Translations under genes and position numbers: made by a program | Assembly (NCBI RefSeq): GCF_028867935.1 | Contig: NZ_JAPQNS010000008.1 | Location: 186,001-250,000, forward strand | Origin: Flavobacterium sp. SUN052 | GTDB taxonomy: Bacteria; Bacteroidota; Bacteroidia; Flavobacteriales; Flavobacteriaceae | Reading direction: 5' to 3' | Length of the DNA: 64,000 nucleotides | Shown: positions 46,743 through 55,382 of the stretch, piece after piece | How positions within the stretch are numbered: position 1 is the stretch's first letter | How the letters are laid out: each line of letters begins with the position of its first letter | Notes under the pieces: generated by a model | Seen by the model: the letters and a program-made list of their open reading frames with translations, nothing else | The model's database searches: none | Told to the model about the DNA's origin: nothing

Positions 46743-46920
46743 TGCAGCGATGGTCCCTGGCTTACAAACTCACTTTATCTCCTAGAAAACACTCCCCTGA
46801 AAAGCAAAGGAATATTCATCGGCTTCTTCAACCGGGCGGACATGGACTACCGCGCGCTGGTACGAGCTGGAAAGACGGTCCCAGCCGGAGTGTCAGCCGT
46901 AGAAGGCGCTGGCTTTGTCT
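46743..46920 (+). pseudogene. orphan gene remnant, origin not recognised
   Basis: One frame stays open for about 59 codons and ends at a TAG at 46918-46920. It reads well as protein in the middle (LENTPLKSKGIFIGFFN, then RADMDYRALVRAGKTVPAG), with normal amino acid use, but has no start and no clear family. The other plus-strand frame here (46742-46945) reads as arginine-rich noise. It may be the tail of a deleted gene. The rest of the interval 46921-47291 holds no gene I can support. Confidence 0.35.
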
Positions 46921-47291
46921 AGTGCCAGCAGCAGATCCTGGTTAAAGCGAATAGGCTCGATTCAATGCAGCAATGAATCTCCCTGATCGAACGAATCGTT
47001 CCAGCTCTGCTCCTCATTCATTTTGCCAATGTCACACCACTGAACCTACTTCTGTTTCAATCCACCTTTCTGTGGAACAGCTATCAACAGGAATCTCTTT
47101 TCTGTGAAGGTCCCGATGAGCGGCTCGTTAAACTGCATTAGTGTACTAGACGTAGAAAATATAATGCGCTTCGAGAGAAAATAAGCAGGCAATCTTTCTG
47201 GTAATTCTTTGGAGGAGTACGTTTCGTTCACCTACTTTGCAGTGTACGAATCCAAAAGCTTCATACATAACTACTTATCCTCTTCATAATA

Positions 47292-47576
47292 ATGTTCACT
47301 GACCAAAAACGCCTTGATCAAGTCGCTGATATTCTGAAAGTATTGGCCCACTCAACCAGAATGGAAGTAATGTTAATTCTAGCCAAGCATGGCCCCTCTA
47401 GTGTCTCTTCTATTCAAGCTCAATTACAATTAGATCAATCATTGATATCACATCATTTAATTAAGATGAAAGACAAAGGAATCTTGGATAGTGGGCGTAA
47501 GGGTAAAGAAATTCATTACTCCTTAACCGACCCATCACTCATCCAAATCATCAATTTGCTGCTAAAACCAATATAA
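47292..47576 (+). CDS. ArsR-family winged-helix regulator
   Basis: Protein of 94 residues with a complete ArsR-type DNA-binding domain: VADILKVLAHSTRMEVMLILAKHGPSSVSSIQAQLQLDQSLISHHLIKM. No cysteine pair for metal sensing is present, so it is unlikely to be a metal sensor. A clear terminator follows. No obvious target gene is next to it. Confidence 0.85.
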   Translation: MFTDQKRLDQVADILKVLAHSTRMEVMLILAKHGPSSVSSIQAQLQLDQSLISHHLIKMKDKGILDSGRKGKEIHYSLTDPSLIQIINLLLKPI

Positions 47577-47620
47577 CACACAGTCGGGAGCCGGAGTGTA
47601 CATAGGATTAACAATTCCCT

Positions 47621-47647
47621 AAGCCATCTACAACAGGATGGCTTTTT
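47621..47647 (+). terminator. rho-independent terminator after the ArsR gene
   Basis: AGCCATC (47622-47628) and GATGGCT (47637-47643) form a seven-base stem with an eight-base loop, followed by a run of T. It ends the ArsR transcript and separates it from GlgE. Confidence 0.7.
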
Positions 47648-47800
47648 GCGTAGCAGCTATCTACCAAAGTGGGCTAACATATTGGTAGTAGGACAGACAT
47701 TGGCATTTACCCTACAGAGACATTTTCGTATCATTGCGACTCAAACCGAGTGACCCTGCCGGATCGCCAGACCGTCACCAACAACCGACTGAACCAACCA

Positions 47801-49846
47801 ATGAGCACGTCAAGCACTCCGAAAAAGGCCGCCACGAAAGCTAAAACGACTAAAACTCCAGTCACTCCAGCCGTCGATACGTCATTGGCTGATGTTCGGG
47901 GACAACTCCGTGTAGTGATTGAGCGAGTTAGCCCCGAACTGGATGGCGGTCGTTTTCCGATCAAAGCCATTCCTGGCGATGTAATCACAGTGGAAGCCGA
48001 TATTTTTGCCGATGGCCACGACTATGTCTCAGCCCGTTTATTATATCAAGCTCCCCACGAAAAACATTGGCACGAAGGGCCGATGCATAAGTTGGAAAAC
48101 GACCGCTGGACGGGCAGTTTCACCGTTGAGCAGCTTGGTCGCTACCACTACACAATCGAGGCCTGGGTTGATCATATTGGCTCGTGGCAGCACGAACTGG
48201 ATCTGAAAGTACGCGACGGGCAGCACGTAATCAGCGAACTACAGGCTGGGGCCGTACTAACCGAAGGCATGGCGCATCGGGCGGGCGTTCAGGAGGGTAA
48301 CACACCCGATCAGGCCGAATTATACCGTGTCGCCAAACTTTTTCGCGACGAAGCTGGGTATGACGAAGCCGTTTCCATAGCACTCAGCGATCAGTTTCAT
48401 GAATGGGCCGAGCTTTATCCCGAACGGCAGCATCCAACACGTTACTCCACTAATTTAGGGGTAGAAGTGGACCGCGAGCGGGCCGGGTTCAGCACCTGGT
48501 ACTGTCTGTTTCCGCGTTCAGCAGCAAGAGAAGAGGGGAAGCATGGCACCTTCAAAGACGTTGAAAAACTCCTGCCCCGTTTGGCTGGCATGGGCTTCGA
48601 CGTACTGTATTTGCCCCCTATTCATCCAATTGGAACAGCCCACCGGAAAGGGAAAAATAACTCAGTCACCTGCCTGCCCGGTGAACCCGGCGTTCCCTAC
48701 GGTATTGGTTCGGCCGAGGGTGGTCACGATGCGATTCACGCCGAACTCGGAACCGTCGATGATTTCAAACATCTGATTGAAATCTGTAAAAACTATGGCA
48801 TAGAAGTCGCAATGGATTTGGCCATTCAATGTTCACCCGACCACCCCTGGGCCATCGAACATCCCGAGTGGTTCAAAAAACGGCCTGATGGCTCTATTCA
48901 GTATGCCGAAAACCCGCCCAAGAAATACCAGGATATTTACCCCGTATATTTTGAAACCGAAGACTGGCGCAATCTCTGGCTCGAACTGAAGCGGGTTTTA
49001 CTGGTGTGGGCTTCGTGGGGGGTAAAAATCGTACGGGTCGATAATCCGCATACCAAACCATTTGGCTTCTGGGAATGGATTATTGCGGAGGTCAAAAAAG
49101 AACATCCCGATATGCTGTTCCTGTCGGAGGCTTTCACCCGCCCTAAGGTGATGCAGCAGCTCGCCAAAGCGGGGTACGCACACTCGTATACCTACTATAC
49201 CTGGCGCACTACCAAAGCCGAACTGACGGAGTACATGACCGAGTTGACCTCCGGGGAAATGCGGTATTATTTCCGGCCCAACTTCTGGCCAACCACCCAC
49301 GACATTAACCCCTACATTCTGCAATCGGGCCACGAACCACAGTTTCTGATTCGGTATTTTCTGGCGGCTACGCTGTCGAGCAATTACGGCATCTATGGAC
49401 CGTCGTTTGAGCTGATGGAACATGTTCCGAACCCTGGCAAGGAAGAATACCTGAACTCTGAGAAGTACGAAATCAAGCTATGGGATTGGGACAAGACCAA
49501 CAAGTTAACCTACCTGATCACGCTTGTAAATCGGATCCGACGCGAGAACGCGGCCCTGCAACAGACCAACAACCTGACATTCTGCCGCATCGACGACGAC
49601 CAGATTCTGGCCTACCTGAAAACCACCGACAGCAACCGCTTGCTTATAGTTGTAAACCTGGATGGGTACAACCGTCGATCGGGAATGGTGCAGGTACCGA
49701 TCTGGCAACTTGGCATCGACAATAACCAGCCATACACGGTTCACGACCTGATTACGGGTGCTCGCTACACCTGGACCGGCGAGTGGAATTACGTCGAACT
49801 CGACCCATACATGCTGCCTATGCACCTGTTCAGGATTGAGATTTAA
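47801..49846 (+). CDS. glgE: GlgE maltosyltransferase
   Basis: Alpha-1,4-glucan:maltose-1-phosphate maltosyltransferase of 681 residues, which extends alpha-glucan from maltose-1-phosphate. ATG 47801 follows weaker upstream in-frame sequence. An N-terminal lysine/alanine/threonine-rich tail (about 30 residues) precedes the N-terminal domain, then a GH13 barrel with FPRSAAREEGKHGTF, DVLYLPPIHPIGTAHRKGKNN, and the catalytic residues Asp414 in VRVDNPHTKPFGFW and Glu443 in FLSEAFTRP. The C-terminal beta domain ends LPMHLFRIEI. The maltokinase gene follows after a Uma2 gene, giving the maltose-1-phosphate route to glycogen. No treS, glgB or glgA is in the window. Confidence 0.93.
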   Translation: MSTSSTPKKAATKAKTTKTPVTPAVDTSLADVRGQLRVVIERVSPELDGGRFPIKAIPGDVITVEADIFADGHDYVSARLLYQAPHEKHWHEGPMHKLENDRWTGSFTVEQLGRYHYTIEAWVDHIGSWQHELDLKVRDGQHVISELQAGAVLTEGMAHRAGVQEGNTPDQAELYRVAKLFRDEAGYDEAVSIALSDQFHEWAELYPERQHPTRYSTNLGVEVDRERAGFSTWYCLFPRSAAREEGKHGTFKDVEKLLPRLAGMGFDVLYLPPIHPIGTAHRKGKNNSVTCLPGEPGVPYGIGSAEGGHDAIHAELGTVDDFKHLIEICKNYGIEVAMDLAIQCSPDHPWAIEHPEWFKKRPDGSIQYAENPPKKYQDIYPVYFETEDWRNLWLELKRVLLVWASWGVKIVRVDNPHTKPFGFWEWIIAEVKKEHPDMLFLSEAFTRPKVMQQLAKAGYAHSYTYYTWRTTKAELTEYMTELTSGEMRYYFRPNFWPTTHDINPYILQSGHEPQFLIRYFLAATLSSNYGIYGPSFELMEHVPNPGKEEYLNSEKYEIKLWDWDKTNKLTYLITLVNRIRRENAALQQTNNLTFCRIDDDQILAYLKTTDSNRLLIVVNLDGYNRRSGMVQVPIWQLGIDNNQPYTVHDLITGARYTWTGEWNYVELDPYMLPMHLFRIEI

Positions 49847-49890
49847 TACTGTATATTTGTCTACAGTCAACCAATAAACCGGGATGTTGT

Positions 49891-50451
49891 ATGGTAGCCG
49901 AATTGATTGATGAACGGACATATTCCGTGGAGGAATACCTTGAACTGGAACAGAAATCGCAGACGAAACATGAGTTTGTTAATGGAAAGCGTATCGAAAT
50001 GCCTGGCGAATCACTAATAGCAAGTGAAATTGCGGGCAATCTGCATTACGCGCTCAAAACGGCTCTACGAGGGCAACCTTTCAAAGTATATCAGAACGAT
50101 GTCAAACTTAGAACGGTAGACGATAAAAAATACCGGTATCCTGATGTGATGGTTCGACAGACAGAGGGCTGGGCTGATACGCATACTGTTTATCAGGCAG
50201 TATTGACGGCTGAGGTAACATCTGAAAATTCAACTGGTGTTGACCACGATGAAAAACTCCGGGAATATACTGCCATGCCTTCGTTGCAATGCTATCTGAT
50301 TATTGACCAAACAGAACCGTTAGTAGAAATCTACCAGCGTACTGATGCTGTTTGGGCCTATACCTATTTCACCGGTTTGTCAGCCAGTTTCACGATTACC
50401 TCACTAGGCATTACGCTCTCTCTACAAACTATTTACGACGGCGTTTTTTAA
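49891..50451 (+). CDS. Uma2-family (DUF820) nuclease-like protein
   Basis: Protein of 186 residues of the Uma2 family, with a restriction-endonuclease-like fold. Features are YSVEEYLELEQKSQTKHEFVNGKRIEMPGES, KYRYPDVMV and VLTAEVTSENSTGVDHDEKLREY, with the D and ExT/S active-site region, then LIIDQTEPLVEIYQR. Uma2 proteins are abundant in Bacteroidota and cyanobacteria and their role is unknown. It sits in the same orientation between glgE and the maltokinase gene (gaps 44 and 18 bases), a site with no metabolic sense, so it is probably an insertion into the operon. Confidence 0.85.
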   Translation: MVAELIDERTYSVEEYLELEQKSQTKHEFVNGKRIEMPGESLIASEIAGNLHYALKTALRGQPFKVYQNDVKLRTVDDKKYRYPDVMVRQTEGWADTHTVYQAVLTAEVTSENSTGVDHDEKLREYTAMPSLQCYLIIDQTEPLVEIYQRTDAVWAYTYFTGLSASFTITSLGITLSLQTIYDGVF

Positions 50452-50469
50452 AGTCCGGTTCCGTCCTTC

Positions 50470-52101
50470 ATGCTCCAAACCCAAACCTCCTGGCCACAGC
50501 TTGCTTCAGATGCGGCTTTCTGGCAAACACTGTCCACCGATATACTGCCTGCCTATGCCAACACCTGCCGCTGGTTTGCAGGAAAAGCCCGCGCTCAAAC
50601 CGGCTTTTCGATAGAGGCTATCACTCAGCTACCCACGGCTGATGGGTTGGCATACCTGCTCATTATTGGGGCTCATTACACCGAAGGCGAGTCGGAGCAG
50701 TATTTGCTCCCGCTGGCATTTATATCAGCAAATTCCTCTGTTCTTACCGACATTCCCGATAAAGGGCGTATTACAACGGCACAGTTAGGCAGTGAATCAG
50801 GCGTATTGGTTGATGCTATTTACGATGCCGATTTTCGGTCAGCTCTATTTTTGGGCATTGCCCAAAACAGGGTTATAGAGCAAGCTGAGGGCCAGATTGC
50901 GTGTTTCCGGGGTCGGGGGCTTGCTGATAGCGATGAGATTATGCCAAGCCGGGTGTTGCCCGTCGATTCGAGTAATTCGGCTATGGTGTTTGGTACGCCC
51001 ATGCACGAAACGTACTTTCTGAAACTTTACCGCAAACTGTTCGAGCAAACCAACCCGGAGGTCGAGATGGTGGCGTTTCTGACTGAGGAGGGCGGTTTCG
51101 AGCATATCCCGGCGTTTTGCGGGAGTGTAGTCTGGCAGCAGAATCATGCAGTTATTACACTCGGCATGGTGCAGCGCATGGTGCCTAACGACAAGGATTC
51201 TTGGAACCAAACCGGCGATTATCTTAACGATTTTTTGTACGCCGTACCAAACCGTCTGTTTGCTATTAAAGAAGATGTGTTCGACAAGGTAGAGCTGCTG
51301 GGCAAACGTACCGGGCAAATGCACTGCGGGTTGTACCGACCACACACGAAAGACCCTGCCTTTGCGCCCGAACCCTTCACCGACGACTACCGGGCGTTTC
51401 TGATCCGCCGTTTTGCCGATTTGCTGGATCGTCGGTATGCGTTGCTGGTAGACAACTATGCCAAACTCGATCCGCAGGCGCAGCGGCTGGCATGGGTATT
51501 TATGGAAGCCAAAGAGATGATCGACGCGTTTGTAGAGGAGTTCCGCACCCGCCCGATTCATTCGTTGCGCATCCGGATTCACGGCGATTATCACCTGGGG
51601 CAGGTGCTGGCCACTGAAAAAGACTTTGTAATTATCGACTTTGAGGGCGAGCCCGAAAGTACCATTGCCGACCGCAAAATCAAGCATTCCCCCCTGAAAG
51701 ACGTGGCCGGTATGATTCGGTCGTATCATTATGCGGTGTCAGCCAAGTTATTCAATGCGTCGGAAACGGAAGGTATCGACCCTGATCATCTGCAACGGGT
51801 TTCGGATCGCTGGTTCTACCTGATTCGTGATACGTATCTGGATGCTTATCTGAATGAGTTTGGTAGTCCCCATCCGCTGTTTAAAGACAACAACGAGATC
51901 AATTTTTTGCTGCTGGTTTATTTGCTCGAAAAGGCCGTTTACGAACTCGGCTACGAAATCAGTTATCGGCCAGCCTGGGTGAAAATCCCTCTCAAGGGGA
52001 TCATCGACGTAATTCGCGAAATCGAGAAAATCCGCATCAGCGACCGGGGGCACGACAGCGATTTACCGATGTTACAAACTGGATTGCTCTCAGGTAAGTA
52101 A
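50470..52101 (+). CDS. mak: maltokinase
   Basis: Kinase of 543 residues that phosphorylates maltose to maltose-1-phosphate, the donor used by GlgE. An N-terminal cap (CRWFAGKARAQTGFSIEAITQ) is followed by the kinase fold with catalytic IHGDYHLGQVLATEKDFVIIDFEGEPE (Asp in HGDYH and the metal-binding DFEGE) and SPLKDVAGMIRSYHYA. This is the pattern of stand-alone maltokinases and the kinase part of TreS-Mak fusions. The start at 50470 gives MLQTQTSWPQLASDAAFW. Confidence 0.92.
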   Translation: MLQTQTSWPQLASDAAFWQTLSTDILPAYANTCRWFAGKARAQTGFSIEAITQLPTADGLAYLLIIGAHYTEGESEQYLLPLAFISANSSVLTDIPDKGRITTAQLGSESGVLVDAIYDADFRSALFLGIAQNRVIEQAEGQIACFRGRGLADSDEIMPSRVLPVDSSNSAMVFGTPMHETYFLKLYRKLFEQTNPEVEMVAFLTEEGGFEHIPAFCGSVVWQQNHAVITLGMVQRMVPNDKDSWNQTGDYLNDFLYAVPNRLFAIKEDVFDKVELLGKRTGQMHCGLYRPHTKDPAFAPEPFTDDYRAFLIRRFADLLDRRYALLVDNYAKLDPQAQRLAWVFMEAKEMIDAFVEEFRTRPIHSLRIRIHGDYHLGQVLATEKDFVIIDFEGEPESTIADRKIKHSPLKDVAGMIRSYHYAVSAKLFNASETEGIDPDHLQRVSDRWFYLIRDTYLDAYLNEFGSPHPLFKDNNEINFLLLVYLLEKAVYELGYEISYRPAWVKIPLKGIIDVIREIEKIRISDRGHDSDLPMLQTGLLSGK

Positions 52102-52177
52102 TTGAACAATAACAACTTTTTGTATCGCAATAGATAGTTGATTACCACTTAATTAGGGCAAAAACGTTCATGCGTCG

Positions 52178-52197
52178 TATCTTTGTACCAGGTACAA
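52178..52197 (+). promoter_or_regulatory. promoter with overlapping 15-base palindrome
   Basis: TATCTTTG (52178-52185) is an exact TAnnTTTG -7 element 23 bases before the MFS ATG. Overlapping it, TTGTACCAGGTACAA (52183-52197) is a perfect inverted repeat with a single central base. A regulator dimer bound there would block the promoter, so this is a strong operator candidate. Confidence 0.6.
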
Positions 52198-52208
52198 CAC
52201 GACGATGA

Positions 52209-53393
52209 ATGCTTACGGCCACCCAATCCCGCCCCTCACTCTACACACTGCCCTTCTGGTTGCTGTGTTCGAGTAACTTCCTGTTCTCAGCCAGTTTTTC
52301 GATGATGATTCCCGAGCTGCCTGCGTACCTCGAAGGTATGGGCGGTCGCGAGTACGTAGGCCTGATCATCGCGCTGTTCACCCTCACGGCGGGCCTGTCG
52401 CGCCCGTTCAGCGGTAAACTTACCGACCGTATCGGACGAGTACCCGTGATGGCCTTTGGGTCAGTGGTGTGCTTTCTGTGCGGCTTTATGTACCCTATTG
52501 CACTGTCGGTTTGGGGATTTTTGTTACTCCGGCTCATTCACGGTTTCTCTACGGGTACCAAACCGACAGCCACGGCTGCTTACGTAGCTGATGTTGTTCC
52601 GGCCGATCGGCGGGGCGAGGCTATGGGTGCTTTAGGGTTGTTTACGGCTACCGGCATGTCGCTCGGACCAGCCATTGGCAGTGGTCTGGCCGATTCGTTT
52701 TCGCTCAACGCCATGTTCTATACCTCTTCGGTATTCGCGTTGCTCTCTATTCTGATTCTGTTGCGGATGCCCGAAACCCTCAGCGAACGGGAGCCGTTTC
52801 GGTTTGGCCTGCTCAAACTCAAAACCGACGAGTTATTCGACCGCAACGCTCGCTGGCCTTTCTGGATTCTTCTGCTGCTCTCGTTCTCGTCGGGCGCGGT
52901 TCTGACGGTAGTTCCAGCCCTTAGTGTTAAGCTGGGTGTTGTCAACAAAGGTTTGTTTTTCACCGTCTACACGGTAGCCTCGCTGGCAGTGCGGGTGTTC
53001 TTCTCCCGAACCTCCGACCGCTACGGACGGGTGCCAGTACTGTGGGTATCCTCAGTTGTTTTGGTACTCGGGATGGGCTTGCTGGTCATGGCGGGCGAAT
53101 CGGGCCCAAATGCCTTTCTGTGGTTTTGGGCGGGTTGCGTGGCATTCGGACTAGCGTGGGGCATGAACTCTCCCACCGTGCAAGCCTGGACAGCCGACCT
53201 CAGCGACGAACACACACGAGGTAGGGCTATGGCCACCATGTATATCGCGCTCGAAGCGGGTATTGGTCTCGGTGCCGTTGTATCGGGCTGGCTCTACAAC
53301 CACATGGCAGGTGGCACTCAGGCTGCTTTTGCCGCATCGGGACTATTTGCAGTAGTGGCCGTAGCGGCATTGAGCTGGAAATGGAAGCGGTAA
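52209..53393 (+). CDS. MFS transporter (TetA-like)
   Basis: Membrane protein of 394 residues with twelve expected helices. It has the MFS signature loop (FSGKLTDRIGRVPVMAF) and a second half copy (FSRTSDRYGRVPVLWV), with GFSTGTKPTATAAYVADVVPADRRGEAMG between helices. This fits drug or metabolite efflux of the DHA group. It has its own promoter with an overlapping palindrome. It overlaps the next gene by 13 bases. Confidence 0.87.
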   Translation: MLTATQSRPSLYTLPFWLLCSSNFLFSASFSMMIPELPAYLEGMGGREYVGLIIALFTLTAGLSRPFSGKLTDRIGRVPVMAFGSVVCFLCGFMYPIALSVWGFLLLRLIHGFSTGTKPTATAAYVADVVPADRRGEAMGALGLFTATGMSLGPAIGSGLADSFSLNAMFYTSSVFALLSILILLRMPETLSEREPFRFGLLKLKTDELFDRNARWPFWILLLLSFSSGAVLTVVPALSVKLGVVNKGLFFTVYTVASLAVRVFFSRTSDRYGRVPVLWVSSVVLVLGMGLLVMAGESGPNAFLWFWAGCVAFGLAWGMNSPTVQAWTADLSDEHTRGRAMATMYIALEAGIGLGAVVSGWLYNHMAGGTQAAFAASGLFAVVAVAALSWKWKR

Positions 53394-53788
53394 ATTCCAT
53401 CGAACCCGGCATTCTCCCGCTTGTCAACGCCCTCAACACAACGGGCTTAGTTCGCACATTTTCGAGTTGCGAAGGACATTTCAGCCCCACCGAACAGACG
53501 CTTGTTGACCGAAATCACGCGTATGTCCGCTTTGTTCCAGCCGAAGACATCACGACCGAACAGGTTGAAACTGCGCTTGGCCAATGGCTGATAGCTTACA
53601 AAAAAAAACACGGACTAATGCCCGTGCGCGTAATCGGCTATAAACTCTTCACGCCCGTTGACGATGATATTGACGTTACGTTCGTGATTGAACTGCATCC
53701 TTTTAATCGGTTCGACCGGCCCGAAACCAAACGAACTGATATTGACCGGGCGATTTTTCAGTTAGCCCCTCTAATGGAACGCGGATGA
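53381..53788 (+). CDS. hypothetical protein with SSCEGH motif
   Basis: Protein of 135 residues, starting inside the end of the MFS gene, so translation is probably coupled. The motif TFSSCEGHF near residue 28 resembles the SSCxGR motif of TYW3-like wybutosine proteins but is not the same, and the remainder (RVIGYKLFTPVDDDIDVTFVIELHPFN) gives no family. The last five residues (LMERG) are encoded by the first arm of palindrome family A, so the natural end may have been altered by the repeat. Confidence 0.6.
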   Translation: MEAVNSIEPGILPLVNALNTTGLVRTFSSCEGHFSPTEQTLVDRNHAYVRFVPAEDITTEQVETALGQWLIAYKKKHGLMPVRVIGYKLFTPVDDDIDVTFVIELHPFNRFDRPETKRTDIDRAIFQLAPLMERG

Positions 53789-53876
53789 CGCGGATGCTTC
53801 GCAACACTGATTTAAACGGATTTCTAAATAATCTGCGAAAACCCGCGTTGCGAAGCATCCGCATCATCCGCGTTCT
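53776..53876. repeat. long palindrome, family A copy 2
   Basis: Arms 53776-53804 and 53848-53876 pair over 29 bases with two mismatches; the left arm equals that of copy 1 at 20945-20973. It runs from the end of the 135-residue gene to 11 bases before the stop end of hslU, lying between two convergent genes. Confidence 0.9.
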
Positions 53877-53886
53877 ATACATTAAA

Positions 53887-55305
53887 TCAAAGAATAAACT
53901 GGCTCAAATCCCGGTTTTGCACCAGGCCGTCTAATTTCTCATTCACTAACTCCTTTGTGATAACTACGTGTGAGTTAGCACCAATCACATCAGGAATGTC
54001 GAACATGAAGTCGTTGAGGAGATGGCTCAACACGGTTTGTAATCGCCGGGCACCGATATTTTCGACTTCTGCATTGACCAGAAACGCAATGTGCGCCATC
54101 TCGCGAAGGGCATCATCATCGAATGTCAACTTCACATCTTCAGCAGCCATCATGGCCACATACTGCTTGGTGAGTGCGTTTTTAGGTTCTTTCAGAATCT
54201 GGTAGAAGTCATCTTCCGACAAGCTCTGCAATTCCACCCGGATCGGGAAACGACCCTGTAATTCAGGAATCAGGTCGCTGGGTTTTGAGACGTGGAATGC
54301 CCCGGCTGCCACAAACAGAATATGATCGGTATGAATGGTACCGTATTTGGTATTCACCGCGCTTCCTTCTACAATAGGGAGCAGATCACGCTGTACACCC
54401 TCGCGGCTTACGTCGGCCCCGCCCGATGACCCACCAGAACGGTTGGAGGCAATCTTGTCGATTTCGTCAATAAAAATGATGCCCGTATCCTCTGCTTTCC
54501 GAATAGCCTCTTCCTTCACTTCATCCATATCGATGAGTTTGGCAGCCTCCTCTTCGAACATTATTTTCTTGGCTTCGGCAATGGTTACCCGGCGTTTTTT
54601 ACCGCGCTTGGGCATCATCCCGCCAATCATTTCCTGAATATTCATCATCGACAGATCGTCGATAGCACCGCCCATCACCCCGATATTCGGCATTTGTGAC
54701 TGCTGCACATCAATATCGATCTGACGGCTGTCCATCTCGCCCGACTGAACTTTAGCCCGGAACCGTTCGCGGGTGCGCTCATTCAGTTCGGCGTCAGAAT
54801 CGCGGGTACCATCGCCGTTGGCATCAGAATGCGACTCCCCGGCGAACCCAAGTTGTCTGCCATTCCCATTTGACTTTACCGACGGAATCAGAATATCCAG
54901 GATCAGGTCATCGACAATTTGCTGGGCCCGAACCTTCACAGCCTCTTTTTTGGCCGCTTTTACCATGTTTACCGACTGCTCCACGAGGTCGCGCACCATG
55001 CTCTCGACATCACGGCCCACATAACCCACTTCGGTAAATTTGGAGGCTTCAACTTTGGTAAAGGGCGCGTCGGCCAGTTTAGCCAACCGCCGGGCAATTT
55101 CAGTTTTACCCACGCCCGTAGCCCCGATCATCAGGATATTATTAGGCGTGATTTCCCGTTGCATGTCATCAGGAGCATTCATCCGGCGCCAGCGGTTACG
55201 CAGGGCAATGGCTACGTTGCGTTTGGCATCATGTTGCCCGATAATGTATTGATCTAACTCGGCAACAATCTGCCGGGGTGTAAGGTCTTTGAGTACTGGG
55301 GTCAT
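53887..55305 (-). CDS. hslU: HslU, ATPase of the HslUV protease
   Basis: AAA+ unfoldase of 472 residues that feeds proteins into the HslV peptidase. It has PRQIVAELDQYIIGQHDAKRNVAIALRNRWRR, Walker A GATGVGKT (61-68), Walker B GIIFIDEIDKI, and the intermediate domain with its acidic insert, then the sensor region LQGRFPIRVEL and the C-terminal tail ending SQFIL, which plugs into HslV. The length fits the family (about 440-470). The hslV gene is not next to it in the window. Confidence 0.95.
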   Translation of the reverse strand: MTPVLKDLTPRQIVAELDQYIIGQHDAKRNVAIALRNRWRRMNAPDDMQREITPNNILMIGATGVGKTEIARRLAKLADAPFTKVEASKFTEVGYVGRDVESMVRDLVEQSVNMVKAAKKEAVKVRAQQIVDDLILDILIPSVKSNGNGRQLGFAGESHSDANGDGTRDSDAELNERTRERFRAKVQSGEMDSRQIDIDVQQSQMPNIGVMGGAIDDLSMMNIQEMIGGMMPKRGKKRRVTIAEAKKIMFEEEAAKLIDMDEVKEEAIRKAEDTGIIFIDEIDKIASNRSGGSSGGADVSREGVQRDLLPIVEGSAVNTKYGTIHTDHILFVAAGAFHVSKPSDLIPELQGRFPIRVELQSLSEDDFYQILKEPKNALTKQYVAMMAAEDVKLTFDDDALREMAHIAFLVNAEVENIGARRLQTVLSHLLNDFMFDIPDVIGANSHVVITKELVNEKLDGLVQNRDLSQFIL

Positions 55306-55382
55306 TCGCTAATAGAGCCTTGATGTGGCTCTTGATCAAAGAAACACAATAGCCGGGAAATTGTGCCAAACAAGGCGAAGTT

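Noticed and set aside
47046..47231. 61-codon frame on the minus strand, divergent from the ArsR gene
   Set aside because: Short, without recognised features or a clear promoter; not enough to call a gene.
50845..51729. 294-codon open frame on the minus strand
   Set aside because: Shadow of the maltokinase gene.
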